From Gp6-AA40 sp035571515 (GTDB lineage: Bacteria > Acidobacteriota > Vicinamibacteria > Vicinamibacterales > UBA2999), in the NCBI GenBank assembly GCA_035571515.1, contig DATNCQ010000097.1, forward strand, positions 1-64,000: a stretch of 64,000 nucleotides of DNA, read 5' to 3'. The notes beneath the pieces were generated by a model, which did not search any database, was not told the DNA's origin, and saw nothing but the letters and a program-made list of their open reading frames with translations. Made by a program: the position numbers and the translations under genes. Positions 50,279 to 59,095 of this stretch are shown piece by piece (positions within the stretch are counted from its first letter, which is position 1; every line of letters begins with the position of its first letter).

Positions 50279-52425
50279 GGAGGACGTTCCGTTCGCTCGC
50301 GCGCTACTGGCTGTTCGCGCTGCTCGCGGCGGCCACGCTCACGGTCCTCACGCTCGGCTGGGTCGTCGCCAGCGACTTCCGCCAGTCGGCCGACGCGGCC
50401 AACGAGCTCTACGACCGCTTCGGCGAGGCGCTCGACCTGGTCGACAACATGCTGTTCGAAACCGGGGAGGTGCGCCGCATCCTGCTCTACGCCCTGCACA
50501 CCTCGGATGCGAACCGTCAGCTCGAATACGTGGACCAGTCGCGATCGGCCGAAGGGCGCGTGCGGCTGCTGCTGGCCAGCGGCTCGCCGCTCGTCTCGAC
50601 GGAGGGGACGCGGAAAGCGCGCGAGTCGGTCGTCGTCGCATGGCGGGAATACGTGCGGACACGCGACGAAGTGATCGGGCTCATTCTCGAAGGCGAGCTC
50701 GGCCAGGCCGTCGCGCAAGACGAGGCGGTGGGGACGGCCCGCTTCAACCGCGTGCGCGACGCGATCGCCGCGCTGAAGGCGAGTGTCGAGGCCGACGCGA
50801 AGGCACAGGTGGACGCCGAACGCGCGCGCTCGGCGAGCGCGACGGCGCGCCTCGCCCTCATCGTGCTCAGCGCGCTGCTGCTCGTGGCGATGGGCGTCTA
50901 CCTCGTGAACCGCCGCGCGTCGCTCGAGGTCGGTCTGCGCGTCAAGAGCGAATTCCTCGCCACCATGAGCCACGAGCTGCGGACGCCGCTCACCGGCGTG
51001 ATCGGGATCACCGACCTGCTGCAGGCGGCGTCGATTCCGCCGGCCGAGCGTGAGCTGGTGCGCATGCTGCGCACGAACGCGACGACGCTGCTGGCGCTCA
51101 TCAACAACGTGCTCGATTACTCGCGCATCGACGCGGGCCTCGTGGCGCCGACGCCACGGCGTTTCTCGCCCGGCACGGCGGTCGAGGAGGCGCTCGATGC
51201 GGTCAGCGAGGCGGCGTCCCGCAAGCGGCTCGCGCTCGGTTACGTGATCGACGCAGACGTGCCGGACGTCATCGCCGACGAGGACCGCGTGCGACAGGTG
51301 CTGCTCAACCTGCTGTCGAACGCGGTGAAGTACACGGCCAGCGGCGAGGTGGCGATCCGCGTGAGCGCGGCGCACGAACGGCACGGCAGCGTCGCGCTGA
51401 CGATCGCGGTCTCCGACACCGGCATCGGCATCCGGAAGGACATGCAGGAGCGCCTGTTCCGCTGGTTCAGCCAGGTCGAACCGGCCGGCGCGCAGAGCGC
51501 CGGCGGGACGGGCCTCGGCCTGGCGATCTCGGACCGACTGAGCCGCCTGCTGTCGGGGTCGATGAGCGTGGAGAGCGAGTACGGGAAGGGATCCACCTTC
51601 ACCTTCGTGTTCCGCGCGCCCGCCGCCCCCGCGAACCGGCCCGACTGGTCGGACCTTGCCGGCCTTCGCGTGCTGGCCGTGGTCGGTCCGGGCATCGCCG
51701 GCGAGCACATCCTGTCGCTGCTCCGCAACGGGGGCGTGCAGGCGACGCTGCACGATGCCGGGACCGCTCCGCCCGCCGGCGTAGACGCGGTGGTCGTGGA
51801 CAGCAATGCCGTGGGCGGCGCCCTGTACGACCGCCTGCTGCGCAATCGCACGGCGTGGGGCCTCGCCGGGGTGCCGCTCGTGACGCTGGCGCACATGGGC
51901 CACGCGGGACGGCACCCCTCCGCGGCGCTCGAGCGCGTGGTGTCTGCGCCGGTGCGCGTACGGGCGCTGCACGACGCGCTGTGCGCGGCCACCCGCCCGT
52001 GGGTTGCGATCGAGGACACCAGCGTCACGGAATCTCCGGCGTGTGCCGACCTCGAGATGGCCGTTCTCGTCGTCGAGGACAACGACCCGAACCGCCGCGT
52101 GATCCGCCTGATGCTCGGCGAGCTCGGGGTCGAACCCGACGAAGCGGCGTGCGGCCAGGATGCCGTCGAGGCGGCCGCTCGCCGCGACTACGACGTCGTC
52201 CTGATGGACGTGCAGATGCCGGACATCGACGGCCTCGAAGCGACGCGCCGCATTCGCGCGTCGGGACGCGCCCACCGTCCCACGATCATCGCGTTGACGG
52301 CCAACGTATTCGAGAGCGACGAAGCCCGCTGCCTCGCGGCCGGCATGGACGCCTATCTGCAGAAGCCGCTGCGCCTCGACGCGTTGAGCGACGCGCTGCA
52401 CGCCGTCGCGCGCACGCTCGCCTGA
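50275..52425 (+). CDS. hybrid sensor histidine kinase with C-terminal receiver
   Basis: 716 residues. Two transmembrane helices (~10-30 and ~193-212) enclose a periplasmic four-helix sensor of ~160 residues. Then HisKA with the phosphorylatable His233 (ATMSHELRTPL), an intact ATPase domain (LLNLLSNAVKYTASGE, DTGIGI, GGTGLGLAISDRL), a degenerate middle receiver-like segment (~460-580) lacking the acidic pocket, and a C-terminal receiver with MAVLVVEDNDPNRR, Asp645 in VLMDVQMPDIDG and Lys697 in LQKPL. The chain kinase-receiver could pass phosphate through the degenerate kinase-like protein to the OmpR regulator. The coupled PstS-like protein is the likely ligand partner. Confidence 0.88.
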   Translation: MRRTFRSLARYWLFALLAAATLTVLTLGWVVASDFRQSADAANELYDRFGEALDLVDNMLFETGEVRRILLYALHTSDANRQLEYVDQSRSAEGRVRLLLASGSPLVSTEGTRKARESVVVAWREYVRTRDEVIGLILEGELGQAVAQDEAVGTARFNRVRDAIAALKASVEADAKAQVDAERARSASATARLALIVLSALLLVAMGVYLVNRRASLEVGLRVKSEFLATMSHELRTPLTGVIGITDLLQAASIPPAERELVRMLRTNATTLLALINNVLDYSRIDAGLVAPTPRRFSPGTAVEEALDAVSEAASRKRLALGYVIDADVPDVIADEDRVRQVLLNLLSNAVKYTASGEVAIRVSAAHERHGSVALTIAVSDTGIGIRKDMQERLFRWFSQVEPAGAQSAGGTGLGLAISDRLSRLLSGSMSVESEYGKGSTFTFVFRAPAAPANRPDWSDLAGLRVLAVVGPGIAGEHILSLLRNGGVQATLHDAGTAPPAGVDAVVVDSNAVGGALYDRLLRNRTAWGLAGVPLVTLAHMGHAGRHPSAALERVVSAPVRVRALHDALCAATRPWVAIEDTSVTESPACADLEMAVLVVEDNDPNRRVIRLMLGELGVEPDEAACGQDAVEAAARRDYDVVLMDVQMPDIDGLEATRRIRASGRAHRPTIIALTANVFESDEARCLAAGMDAYLQKPLRLDALSDALHAVARTLA

Positions 52426-52461
52426 TCGTTTCCATCCGCTTCGTGAGACGAAGATTAAACG

Positions 52462-52479
52462 GGCGGCCCGGGGGCCGCC
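52462..52479. repeat. 8-bp GC stem GGCGGCCC/GGGCCGCC
   Basis: Stem with a two-base loop in the 175-base spacer after the hybrid kinase gene; a partial third arm (GGCGGCC) follows. It is close enough to the kinase stop to serve as a terminator, though no T-run follows. Otherwise the spacer carries only the ribosome site of the next gene. Confidence 0.3.
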
Positions 52480-52600
52480 GGCGGCCAGATATTCCCGAAA
52501 ATACTGGCGTTTCGGTTTGATCGTTCCCGCGCATCGCTCGTATCGTCCCTCGCACGCTCGACAGCACCACAACACAACACATCGCAAAGGAGCACGCGAC

Positions 52601-54616
52601 ATGGCGACACGTCGTGATTTCTTGAGGACAGGCATGCTGGGCGGACCGGCGCTGTACCTCGCATCGAGATTTGGATTCGTGCGGCGCGCGCTGGCGCAGG
52701 CGGTGCCGGGGGGATCGATCGATCCGTACACGATTCCCCGCTTCGTCACGCCGCTGTGGATCCCGCCGGCCATGCCGGCGACGAAGACTGCAGCCGGAGT
52801 GGACTATTACGAAGTCGCGGCACGGCAGGTACGGCAACAGATCCTGCCGTCCGGATTCCCGGCGACGAGCATCTGGGCGTACGGCTCGGTCAATCACTCG
52901 GGGACGTTTCACTCGCCGGCGCCCACCTTCGAGGCACGGCACGGCCGGGTCACACGCGTGAAATGGATCAACGACCTCGTCGACGGCGCCGGCAACTACC
53001 GTCCGCACCTGCTGCCGGTCGATCAGACGCTGCACTGGGCGAACCCTCCCGGACCGCGCGACTTCATGGGCACCAGTCCCGAGCCCTATCGCGGGCCGGT
53101 GCCGCTCGTGTCGCACCTGCACGGCGGCCATACCGTCGACGACAGCGACGGCTACCCCGAAGCGTGGTTCCTCCCGGCGGCGAACAACATCCCGCGCGGC
53201 TACGCCACTGAGGGCACCTGGTACAACTTCTTCAGGAAAAAGGCCGCCGCACGGCTCGGTAACGCGTGGGCACGCGGCACGGCCACCTACGACTACTCCA
53301 ACGATCAGCCGGCCTCGACGCTGTGGGTGCACGACCATACGCTTGGCCTGACGCGCGCGAACGTCTACGCCGGGCTGGCAGCGTTCTACCTGCTGCGCGG
53401 CGATGCCGTCGACGGCCAGGTCGCCAGCCAGCTCCCGGACCACGAGGTGCCGATCCTCATCCAGGACCGCTCGTTCAACGCCGACGGGTCGCTGTTCTTC
53501 CCGGGCGACCGCGCGTTTTTCGAGGGCGTGTCGAAGGAGGATCTGCGGATTCCGTTCATCCCGCAGACGACATGCGCCGGCGACCCGAGCGACGTCTCGC
53601 CGATCTGGAACCCGGAATTTTTCGGCAACACGATGATGGTCAACGGCAACACGTGGCCGTTCCTGAACGTCGAGCAGCGCCGCTATCGCTTCCGCTTCCT
53701 GAACGGATGCAACGCGCGCACGATGCTGCTGACGCTCGACCGCGACCGCCTGCCGTTCTGGCAGATCGGCAGCGACGGCGGCTTCCTGCCGCGGCCGGCG
53801 CGGCTCACGCAGCTGCTGATCGCTCCGGCGGAACGCGCGGACGTGATCGTCGACTTCACCAACGTGCCCGTCGGCACGACGGTCACGCTGCTGAACATCG
53901 GGCCCGACTCGCCCTTCGGCGGCGGCGCTCCAGGCGTGGACTATCCGTCGGCGGACCCGTTGACCACCGGGGCGATCATGCAGTTCCGCGTGAAACCCTC
54001 GAAGAGCGTTGACGCGAGCGTTCCGCCCGACAGGCTCTCGAACCTGGCGGCCGCATCGAGCGGGGCGCCGAACGGCGCGAAGCTTCGCCGCGTGTCGCTC
54101 AACGAGCTCGACTCGGCGACCGTGAACGTGGCGGCGAACCCTGACGGGTCCTTCCAGATTCCGATCCAGGAAGTGTGCGGCGATCCGAATGCCGTCCCGT
54201 TCGGCCCGGCGATCGGCCTGCTCGGCACCGTGAACAAGGACGGCACGGGCAATCCGCTCGCCTGGATGGATCCGATAACCGAGAACCCGGGCGTCGGCAC
54301 CGAGGTGTGGGAAATCCGGAACTTCACCGACGACGCGCATCCGATCCACATCCATCAGACGCAATTCCGCGTGCTCGATCGCGCGCCGTTCGACCGCGAC
54401 AACCCGTCGCTGCCGCCGGGGCCGGCCCGTGGGCCCGAAGCATGGGAAACCGGCGGCAAGGACACCGTCGTCGCGTATCCGGGAGAAATCACGCGCCTGG
54501 TGGCGACCTTCGACATGCCGGGGCAGTACGTGTGGCACTGCCACATCCTCGATCACGAAGATCACGACATGATGCGTCCGATGGCCATCGGCAAACCGCA
54601 GAACCCGAACGTATGA
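52601..54616 (+). CDS. Tat-exported multicopper oxidase
   Basis: 671 residues from the ATG at 52601 (AAAGGAGCACGCGAC upstream), which starts a twin-arginine signal (TRRDFLRTGMLGGPALYLAS). Copper ligands are all present: HLHGGH at 172-177, WVHDHTLGL at 242-250, HPIHIHQTQF near 582 and the type 1 motif HCHILDHEDHDMM near 646-658. Three cupredoxin domains, similar to CotA/bilirubin-oxidase-type enzymes. Probable reaction: oxidation of phenols, Mn(II), Cu(I) or bilirubin-like compounds with O2 reduced to water. First gene of an operon with a TIM-barrel and a YCF48-like protein; overlaps the former at ATGA. Confidence 0.9.
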   Translation: MATRRDFLRTGMLGGPALYLASRFGFVRRALAQAVPGGSIDPYTIPRFVTPLWIPPAMPATKTAAGVDYYEVAARQVRQQILPSGFPATSIWAYGSVNHSGTFHSPAPTFEARHGRVTRVKWINDLVDGAGNYRPHLLPVDQTLHWANPPGPRDFMGTSPEPYRGPVPLVSHLHGGHTVDDSDGYPEAWFLPAANNIPRGYATEGTWYNFFRKKAAARLGNAWARGTATYDYSNDQPASTLWVHDHTLGLTRANVYAGLAAFYLLRGDAVDGQVASQLPDHEVPILIQDRSFNADGSLFFPGDRAFFEGVSKEDLRIPFIPQTTCAGDPSDVSPIWNPEFFGNTMMVNGNTWPFLNVEQRRYRFRFLNGCNARTMLLTLDRDRLPFWQIGSDGGFLPRPARLTQLLIAPAERADVIVDFTNVPVGTTVTLLNIGPDSPFGGGAPGVDYPSADPLTTGAIMQFRVKPSKSVDASVPPDRLSNLAAASSGAPNGAKLRRVSLNELDSATVNVAANPDGSFQIPIQEVCGDPNAVPFGPAIGLLGTVNKDGTGNPLAWMDPITENPGVGTEVWEIRNFTDDAHPIHIHQTQFRVLDRAPFDRDNPSLPPGPARGPEAWETGGKDTVVAYPGEITRLVATFDMPGQYVWHCHILDHEDHDMMRPMAIGKPQNPNV

Positions 54617-55662
54617 GCCCCACACCATCACCACGGGACGGCGCGAGGTACTCGCGCCGTCAGCTGGCGGCGGTGACGCTCGCCGGACTTGCCGCGCCGT
54701 TCCTCGGCAGGTCCGCCGGCGTCTCCGCCGCAGGCCTTCAGCTCGGCGTGCGGACGTCGAGCTTCAACGGCCTCGTGCCCGCGCCGGGGCGCGATGCCGT
54801 CGACGCCATCATCGACGCGATGCTGGCGTGTGACGTGCGGCAGTGCGAGCTGTCCGCCGCCTCCATCGAGCCGTTCGCTCCGCCGGCGACACGGCCGCAT
54901 GCGGCATCCACGCCGCGCGCGGCAGCGATGCGTCACGGCGCCGCGCCGCAGGCGAGCCGGCCGGTGGAACCCGGTGTGCCGGCGGAGCCCCCGGGCCGAA
55001 TCGCGACGACGCCGTCGATGTCGCAGATGATGCGGCGCGAGCTGCGCAAGTGGCGGCTGCGGACGCCGCTCGCCCACTTCTCGGCGATGAGCAGCCGTTT
55101 CCGGAAAGCGGGCATCGGCATCGAGTCGTACGGCTACAACCCCGATCGGAGCTTCAGCGACGAGGAGATCGATCGCGGGTTCGCGATGGCGAGGGCGCTC
55201 GGCGCCAGGAGGCTGACGTCCACCGTCACGCTCGACGTCGCCCACCGGATGGTGGGGCTTGCCGGCAGGCATCAGATGACGGTGGCGATCAACCTGGTGG
55301 CGCCGACGCCCGAGGGCGCGCGCGCCGCAGCGACTGCGGACGCGGTGGGCGCGCTCGAACTGTCTCCGCTCTTCAGGCTGGCCGTCGACACGGGTCAGCT
55401 CACCGCGGCCGGCATCGACCCGGTCACATTCCTCCGCGAGCACCATCGTCAGATCGGCGCCGTCCGCCTCACCGACAGCGGCCGCAACGGCAGCGCGGCC
55501 GACTGGGGGCACGGCGACGCGCCCATTCGCGAAGTGTTGCAGCTGCTCAATCGCGAGCAGTGGCGGGTCCACACCTGCGTCGACTGCTCGTCTGCGGCCG
55601 AGCGCAACACGGTAGAGGACGTGAAGCGGTGCGTCGCCTACGCGAGACAGGCGCTCGTCTGA
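54613..55662 (+). CDS. Tat-exported TIM-barrel (sugar isomerase-like) protein
   Basis: 349 residues starting at the ATG that overlaps the multicopper oxidase stop. Tat-type signal YSRRQLAAVTLAGLAAPFLG. The body resembles xylose-isomerase-like TIM-barrel proteins: LQLGVRTSSFNGLVPAPGRD, AIIDAMLACDVRQCELSAAS, FRKAGIGIESYGYNPDRSFS, RALGARRLTSTV, RLAVDTGQLTAAGIDP and RQIGAVRLTDSGRNGSAADW. A Pro/Ala-rich insert sits at ~85-125. Some metal-ligand positions of the family (Glu, His) appear altered, so enzymatic activity is doubtful. Coupled expression with a copper oxidase suggests shared export and substrate. Confidence 0.75.
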   Translation: MSPTPSPRDGARYSRRQLAAVTLAGLAAPFLGRSAGVSAAGLQLGVRTSSFNGLVPAPGRDAVDAIIDAMLACDVRQCELSAASIEPFAPPATRPHAASTPRAAAMRHGAAPQASRPVEPGVPAEPPGRIATTPSMSQMMRRELRKWRLRTPLAHFSAMSSRFRKAGIGIESYGYNPDRSFSDEEIDRGFAMARALGARRLTSTVTLDVAHRMVGLAGRHQMTVAINLVAPTPEGARAAATADAVGALELSPLFRLAVDTGQLTAAGIDPVTFLREHHRQIGAVRLTDSGRNGSAADWGHGDAPIREVLQLLNREQWRVHTCVDCSSAAERNTVEDVKRCVAYARQALV

Positions 55663-55706
55663 CGGGGCGCGGGGGGCGATGGCGGTGCCGGCGCCGCGGA
55701 TGCGCG

Positions 55707-56810
55707 CTGGCCACCGCCGTCGCGATCGTCGTGGCGTGTGCGGCCTCGTCCGCGCAGATCAGGAAGCCGCATCTGCATCCCGCTCCGCCGGTGATGCGGC
55801 ATCCACCGGTCAAAGCGATCTTCGAAGCCGTCAGCTACGAAGGCGGCGCGAACATCGCCGACGTGGCGTTCACGGACGACGAGACCGGATGGATATGCGG
55901 GAGCCGTTCGGCGCCCGCCGGCGGCGGCTTCATCGCGGCGACGCACGACGGCGGGAGGACGTGGGTTCGCCAGGCGGGAGGTGAGCCGGGGATGTCGCCG
56001 TGCGAACGATTGTTCTTCGCCGATGCCACCAACGGCTGGGCGACGCAATCCGACGGGTCGCTGCTGCGCACGACGGACGGTGTGCGGTGGACGCGAATCG
56101 GCAGGGTCGCGCCGCACAGCCGGGTCGTCTTCACCTCGCCCGAGCGCGGCTTCGGGGTCGGCGGCTGGCGGGACGTGCACGTCACGACCGACGGAGGGCG
56201 CACGTGGCAGGACGGGCCTGCCTGCCACGTCGCCTACGCCGTCGACGGCGTCGCGCACGAGGAATCGTGCGAACCGGCCGCAATCGGCTTTGCGCCCGAC
56301 GGCTCGACCGGGTCCCTCGTCGCGAACGTCGAGTGCGCCGGCGCCGCCGCCGTCATGAGAACGAGCGACGCCGGGACGACATGGACGCCCGTCGCGCTGT
56401 TACCGGGCGTGGACGCGCACGCGGCGAGCGTCGCGTTTGCGGATTCGCTGACCGGGTACCTGCGCGCGGGCGCCGCGCTGATGATGACGTCGGACGGAGG
56501 CGTCACGTGGCAGGTGACGGATGCCAGGCCGCCTGCGGACGCGCCGGCCGTCGCGGCCGCCGGTTCCGTCGGCTGGATGGTGGGCGCGCGCCAGTTCACC
56601 TACACGCTGGACAACGGCACGCGCTGGACGACGAGAGCGACGGTCTTTCCGGCACGCGTGAAGGCCTTCGCCGTACTTCGATCCGGCGCTGGCTACGTGG
56701 CCGGAAGCGCCGGCATGGTGTACCGGTATCGCATCGTCCCGTTCGACTACAGCTCGCCTCGAATGATCACCATTCCGTCCGCGACGACGTTCGTCCCGCC
56801 CGAGTCGTAG
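55707..56810 (+). CDS. YCF48/BNR-like beta-propeller protein
   Basis: 367 residues if counted from the CTG at 55707, which begins a signal peptide-like stretch (LATAVAIVVACAASSAQ). No ATG, GTG or TTG precedes it in frame near the previous stop; the first ordinary starts are GTG 55791 and ATG 55794, which would cut off the signal. Five BNR-type repeats follow, each with xTDGGxTW: THDGGRTWVRQ, TTDGVRWTRIG, TTDGGRTWQDG, TSDAGTTWTPV and TSDGGVTWQVT. This fold includes photosystem assembly factor YCF48 and sialidase-like propellers. The start anomaly could reflect a one-base indel or non-standard initiation. Confidence 0.72.
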   Translation: MATAVAIVVACAASSAQIRKPHLHPAPPVMRHPPVKAIFEAVSYEGGANIADVAFTDDETGWICGSRSAPAGGGFIAATHDGGRTWVRQAGGEPGMSPCERLFFADATNGWATQSDGSLLRTTDGVRWTRIGRVAPHSRVVFTSPERGFGVGGWRDVHVTTDGGRTWQDGPACHVAYAVDGVAHEESCEPAAIGFAPDGSTGSLVANVECAGAAAVMRTSDAGTTWTPVALLPGVDAHAASVAFADSLTGYLRAGAALMMTSDGGVTWQVTDARPPADAPAVAAAGSVGWMVGARQFTYTLDNGTRWTTRATVFPARVKAFAVLRSGAGYVAGSAGMVYRYRIVPFDYSSPRMITIPSATTFVPPES

Positions 56811-56864
56811 CCGTCGCCGATTGATATAGCATTGCGCCTGCACCGCGCTTCCTGGAGGGGAACG

Positions 56865-57740
56865 ATGCTGGCGAAGACATGGACACTGGCGGTTGTTGCC
56901 GCCGGCCTGCTGGTTTCAGCTATCGGACACGCTGACGCCGCGGGACAGGCAGCCGACTCTCGCGCCGAGCGTCTCCGCCGGGAGACGAACAACGCCGCGC
57001 TGCAGAACATGGCGCCCTTCAAGGTCTTCGACAACCTCTATTACGTCGGCGTCGGATACGTCGGCTCGTGGCTGATCACGACGGACCAGGGATTGATCCT
57101 CATCGACACGCTCGAAGGCGCGTACAAGGACCGCTCGGTCGAGGGCATCCGCAAGCTCGGTTTCGATCCGCGGAACATCAAGTACGTCATCCTCACGCAC
57201 TACCATCTCGATCACACGGCAGGCGCGGCCGCGATCCAGGAGGCGTACGGACCGCGGCTGGCAATGGGCGAGGCCGACTGGGACGCGCTGACGCGCGCGC
57301 CGAACCCCAACAACGAGCGGCTGCCACGCCGCGACATGGCGGTCACGGACGGCGACACGATTCGCCTGGGATCGACGACGGTGACGCTGCACGTGCTCGG
57401 CGGTCACACACCGGCGACGCTCGGCGTCGACTTCACCGTCTACGACGGCGGACGGCCCTATCGCGCCTTCATGTTCGGCGGGGCGGCGCCCGGTCCCGGC
57501 CGTGAGGCTGCGGAACAGTTTCTCGCCAGCGTCCGCCGCATCGCGCAGATGCAGGACGGCGTGCAGGTGCGCATCGTCACGCACGCGTGGATGGATCCGG
57601 ACTTCTGGGACCGCGCCGACCGCCTGGCGGCTCGCAAGGCCGGCGACCCGCACCCGTTCGTCGCGCCCGACGTGTTCCGGGCGTGGATCGCCGAGCTCGC
57701 AACGACCGCCGCGACACGGGTCAACGAGGCGTCCAGATAG
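56865..57740 (+). CDS. secreted MBL-fold protein, subclass B3 beta-lactamase-like
   Basis: 291 residues from the ATG at 56865 (TGGAGGGGAACG upstream); signal peptide to about GHADAA. The order WLITTDQGLILIDTLEG, KLGFDPRNIKYVILTHYHLD, HTAGAAAIQ and HVLGGHTPATLGVDFTV follows the subclass B3 pattern (ITTxxGxILIDT...LGF...IKYxLxTHxHxDH). The last histidine is likely in RIVTHAWMD. B3 enzymes include carbapenemases, but many relatives are not beta-lactamases, and an unusual insert FGGAAPGPGREAAEQF breaks the barrel, so resistance is not claimed. Ends one base before the convergent GRW-family gene. Confidence 0.8.
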   Translation: MLAKTWTLAVVAAGLLVSAIGHADAAGQAADSRAERLRRETNNAALQNMAPFKVFDNLYYVGVGYVGSWLITTDQGLILIDTLEGAYKDRSVEGIRKLGFDPRNIKYVILTHYHLDHTAGAAAIQEAYGPRLAMGEADWDALTRAPNPNNERLPRRDMAVTDGDTIRLGSTTVTLHVLGGHTPATLGVDFTVYDGGRPYRAFMFGGAAPGPGREAAEQFLASVRRIAQMQDGVQVRIVTHAWMDPDFWDRADRLAARKAGDPHPFVAPDVFRAWIAELATTAATRVNEASR

Positions 57741-58550
57741 CTATTTCTTCCCCGTCGCCGTCGGCACGGCGATGGTGTTGAAGTAGTCCAGCGCCTCCGA
57801 CGGGACGCACAGCTGCTCTTCGAGCTGCTGCGTGGCGCCGCGCTCGAACGCCTGTTTGAGGACGACGAACGGGCGCGAGTACGCGACCGGATCGGTGACC
57901 GTGACCGTCAGCTCGAGCTTGTCGGGAGCAGAGCGTCGATAACGCTCCTCGAAACGCGCGCTCGTACTGTGCGGATACCCGCGGTAGTCGAGCCAGGTTC
58001 TCTCGTCGGTGCCGGTCGTCTCGACGACGAATGTCTGGTCGTCGGCCCAGCGTCCCACCGAATATCCATAGCGCCGCGGATCCGGCGAGTCGGCGTTGCT
58101 GCCGCCCACATCTGACGGCAACGAGCGGCCATCGGTCCAGATCTCACGCCACACGCGCTGATACTGCATCAGCTGAAACGTCTTCGCGGGAGTGTGCACG
58201 AACTCGAAGCCGCGCGTCTCGTAGAGGATCGCGCGGGGGAAGCCGAGCGGGTCGCAGGTGACGAGCGAGTCGTTCGAGTCGCCGATGCCAACTGCCCGTG
58301 GTCCCCACGTCGGCTTGCTGGCGTCGTAATGCGCCTGGCCCCACGGCGTGAGCGGCGGCGGCTCCTCCAGTTGCGGCAACGGCGGCCCGGCCCATACGCC
58401 GCTCAGGTCGCGCGCAGGAGCAGATGCGGGGCTCGCCGAGTTCGTCGCGGCCGCGCGGGGCGTGGGGCTCGAGCACGCCACCACGATCATCGAGAGCAGG
58501 GCCACGACGAGGAGGAGCGCCGCGCCCCTACTTCTTCTGAATCGTGTCAA
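57741..58550 (-). CDS. GRW-family lipoprotein, divergent (GRWADDQTF) subgroup
   Basis: 269 residues from a TTG at 58550, which places a basic start (TRFRRSRG) before the hydrophobic LLLVVALLSMIVVAC with a lipobox-like cysteine; the frame also runs to 58595. Start overlaps the DUF6152 gene by 23 bases. Family marks: RDLSGVWAGPPLP, CDPLGFPRAILYETRG, IWTDGRSLPSD, GYSVGRWADDQTFVVETTGT, WLDYRGYPHSTSARFEERYR and LCVPSEALDYFNTI. Same subgroup as 15941. A lipoprotein here, soluble at 15941: the association with DUF6152 is conserved while the anchoring differs. Confidence 0.77.
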   Translation of the reverse strand: MTRFRRSRGAALLLVVALLSMIVVACSSPTPRAAATNSASPASAPARDLSGVWAGPPLPQLEEPPPLTPWGQAHYDASKPTWGPRAVGIGDSNDSLVTCDPLGFPRAILYETRGFEFVHTPAKTFQLMQYQRVWREIWTDGRSLPSDVGGSNADSPDPRRYGYSVGRWADDQTFVVETTGTDERTWLDYRGYPHSTSARFEERYRRSAPDKLELTVTVTDPVAYSRPFVVLKQAFERGATQQLEEQLCVPSEALDYFNTIAVPTATGKK

Positions 58551-58941
58551 ACGGCGAATCCTTGTAGAGGCTGTCCTGCAGCTCGCGGCCGTCACTGAGC
58601 ATCACCCTGGCGAGGCGGCCGACATGCGAGCCGTTCTTCGCGGGGAACAATTCGATGGTGACGAGATCGCCGGGCGTGAGCGAGTTGCGGTTCCAGCCGA
58701 TGCGGCTCAGCGCCGACGGGCTGCCGCTTTCCACGCTCCACGTCGTCACGCGGCCGCTCCCGTCCTTGACGTCGAAGGCCACGATGGAATGCGGATTCGC
58801 CCAGCCGAATTTCGTGATCCGGGCCTGCTTCACGACGATCGTCTTGGTCTGATAGGCCGCGGTTGAATGGTGGGCCAACGCGGCCGAACCGAGCGCCAGG
58901 AGCATGCCGAGCGTGCCGGGCGCGAGGATCTTCCAGGTCAT
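58528..58941 (-). CDS. DUF6152 exported small protein
   Basis: 137 residues. Signal peptide MTWKILAPGTLGMLLALGSA, then ALA directly followed by HHSTAAYQTKTIVV. The DUF6152 core ARITKFGWANPHSIVAFDVK, the WSVESGSPSALSRIGWNRNS stretch and GDLVTIELFPAKNGSHVGRL are complete. This member has the cleanest AxA cleavage site immediately before the two histidines. Located first in the pair, like the one at 4381. No strong ribosome site; upstream is a 154-base divergent spacer shared with the exported RidA-like gene. Confidence 0.86.
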   Translation of the reverse strand: MTWKILAPGTLGMLLALGSAALAHHSTAAYQTKTIVVKQARITKFGWANPHSIVAFDVKDGSGRVTTWSVESGSPSALSRIGWNRNSLTPGDLVTIELFPAKNGSHVGRLARVMLSDGRELQDSLYKDSPFDTIQKK

Positions 58942-59095
58942 CGATGCTCCGCTCGGCCGGACTGTAGCACATCGCCAGCGAGGGGCTGCTGGTCCGCTAC
59001 ACTAGGGCGTTTTCGTTCGAGCAGATTTCACCGGTGGGCTCGTGCCGTTCGCATGAGTGATGTCCTGGTGTTTCCATCACAGGCAGGAGGTCGAG

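Noticed and set aside
56865..57740. Antibiotic resistance gene (B3 metallo-beta-lactamase)
   Set aside because: The B3-like pattern is clear, but the long insert before the C-terminal part and the secreted-hydrolase context do not allow a resistance claim.
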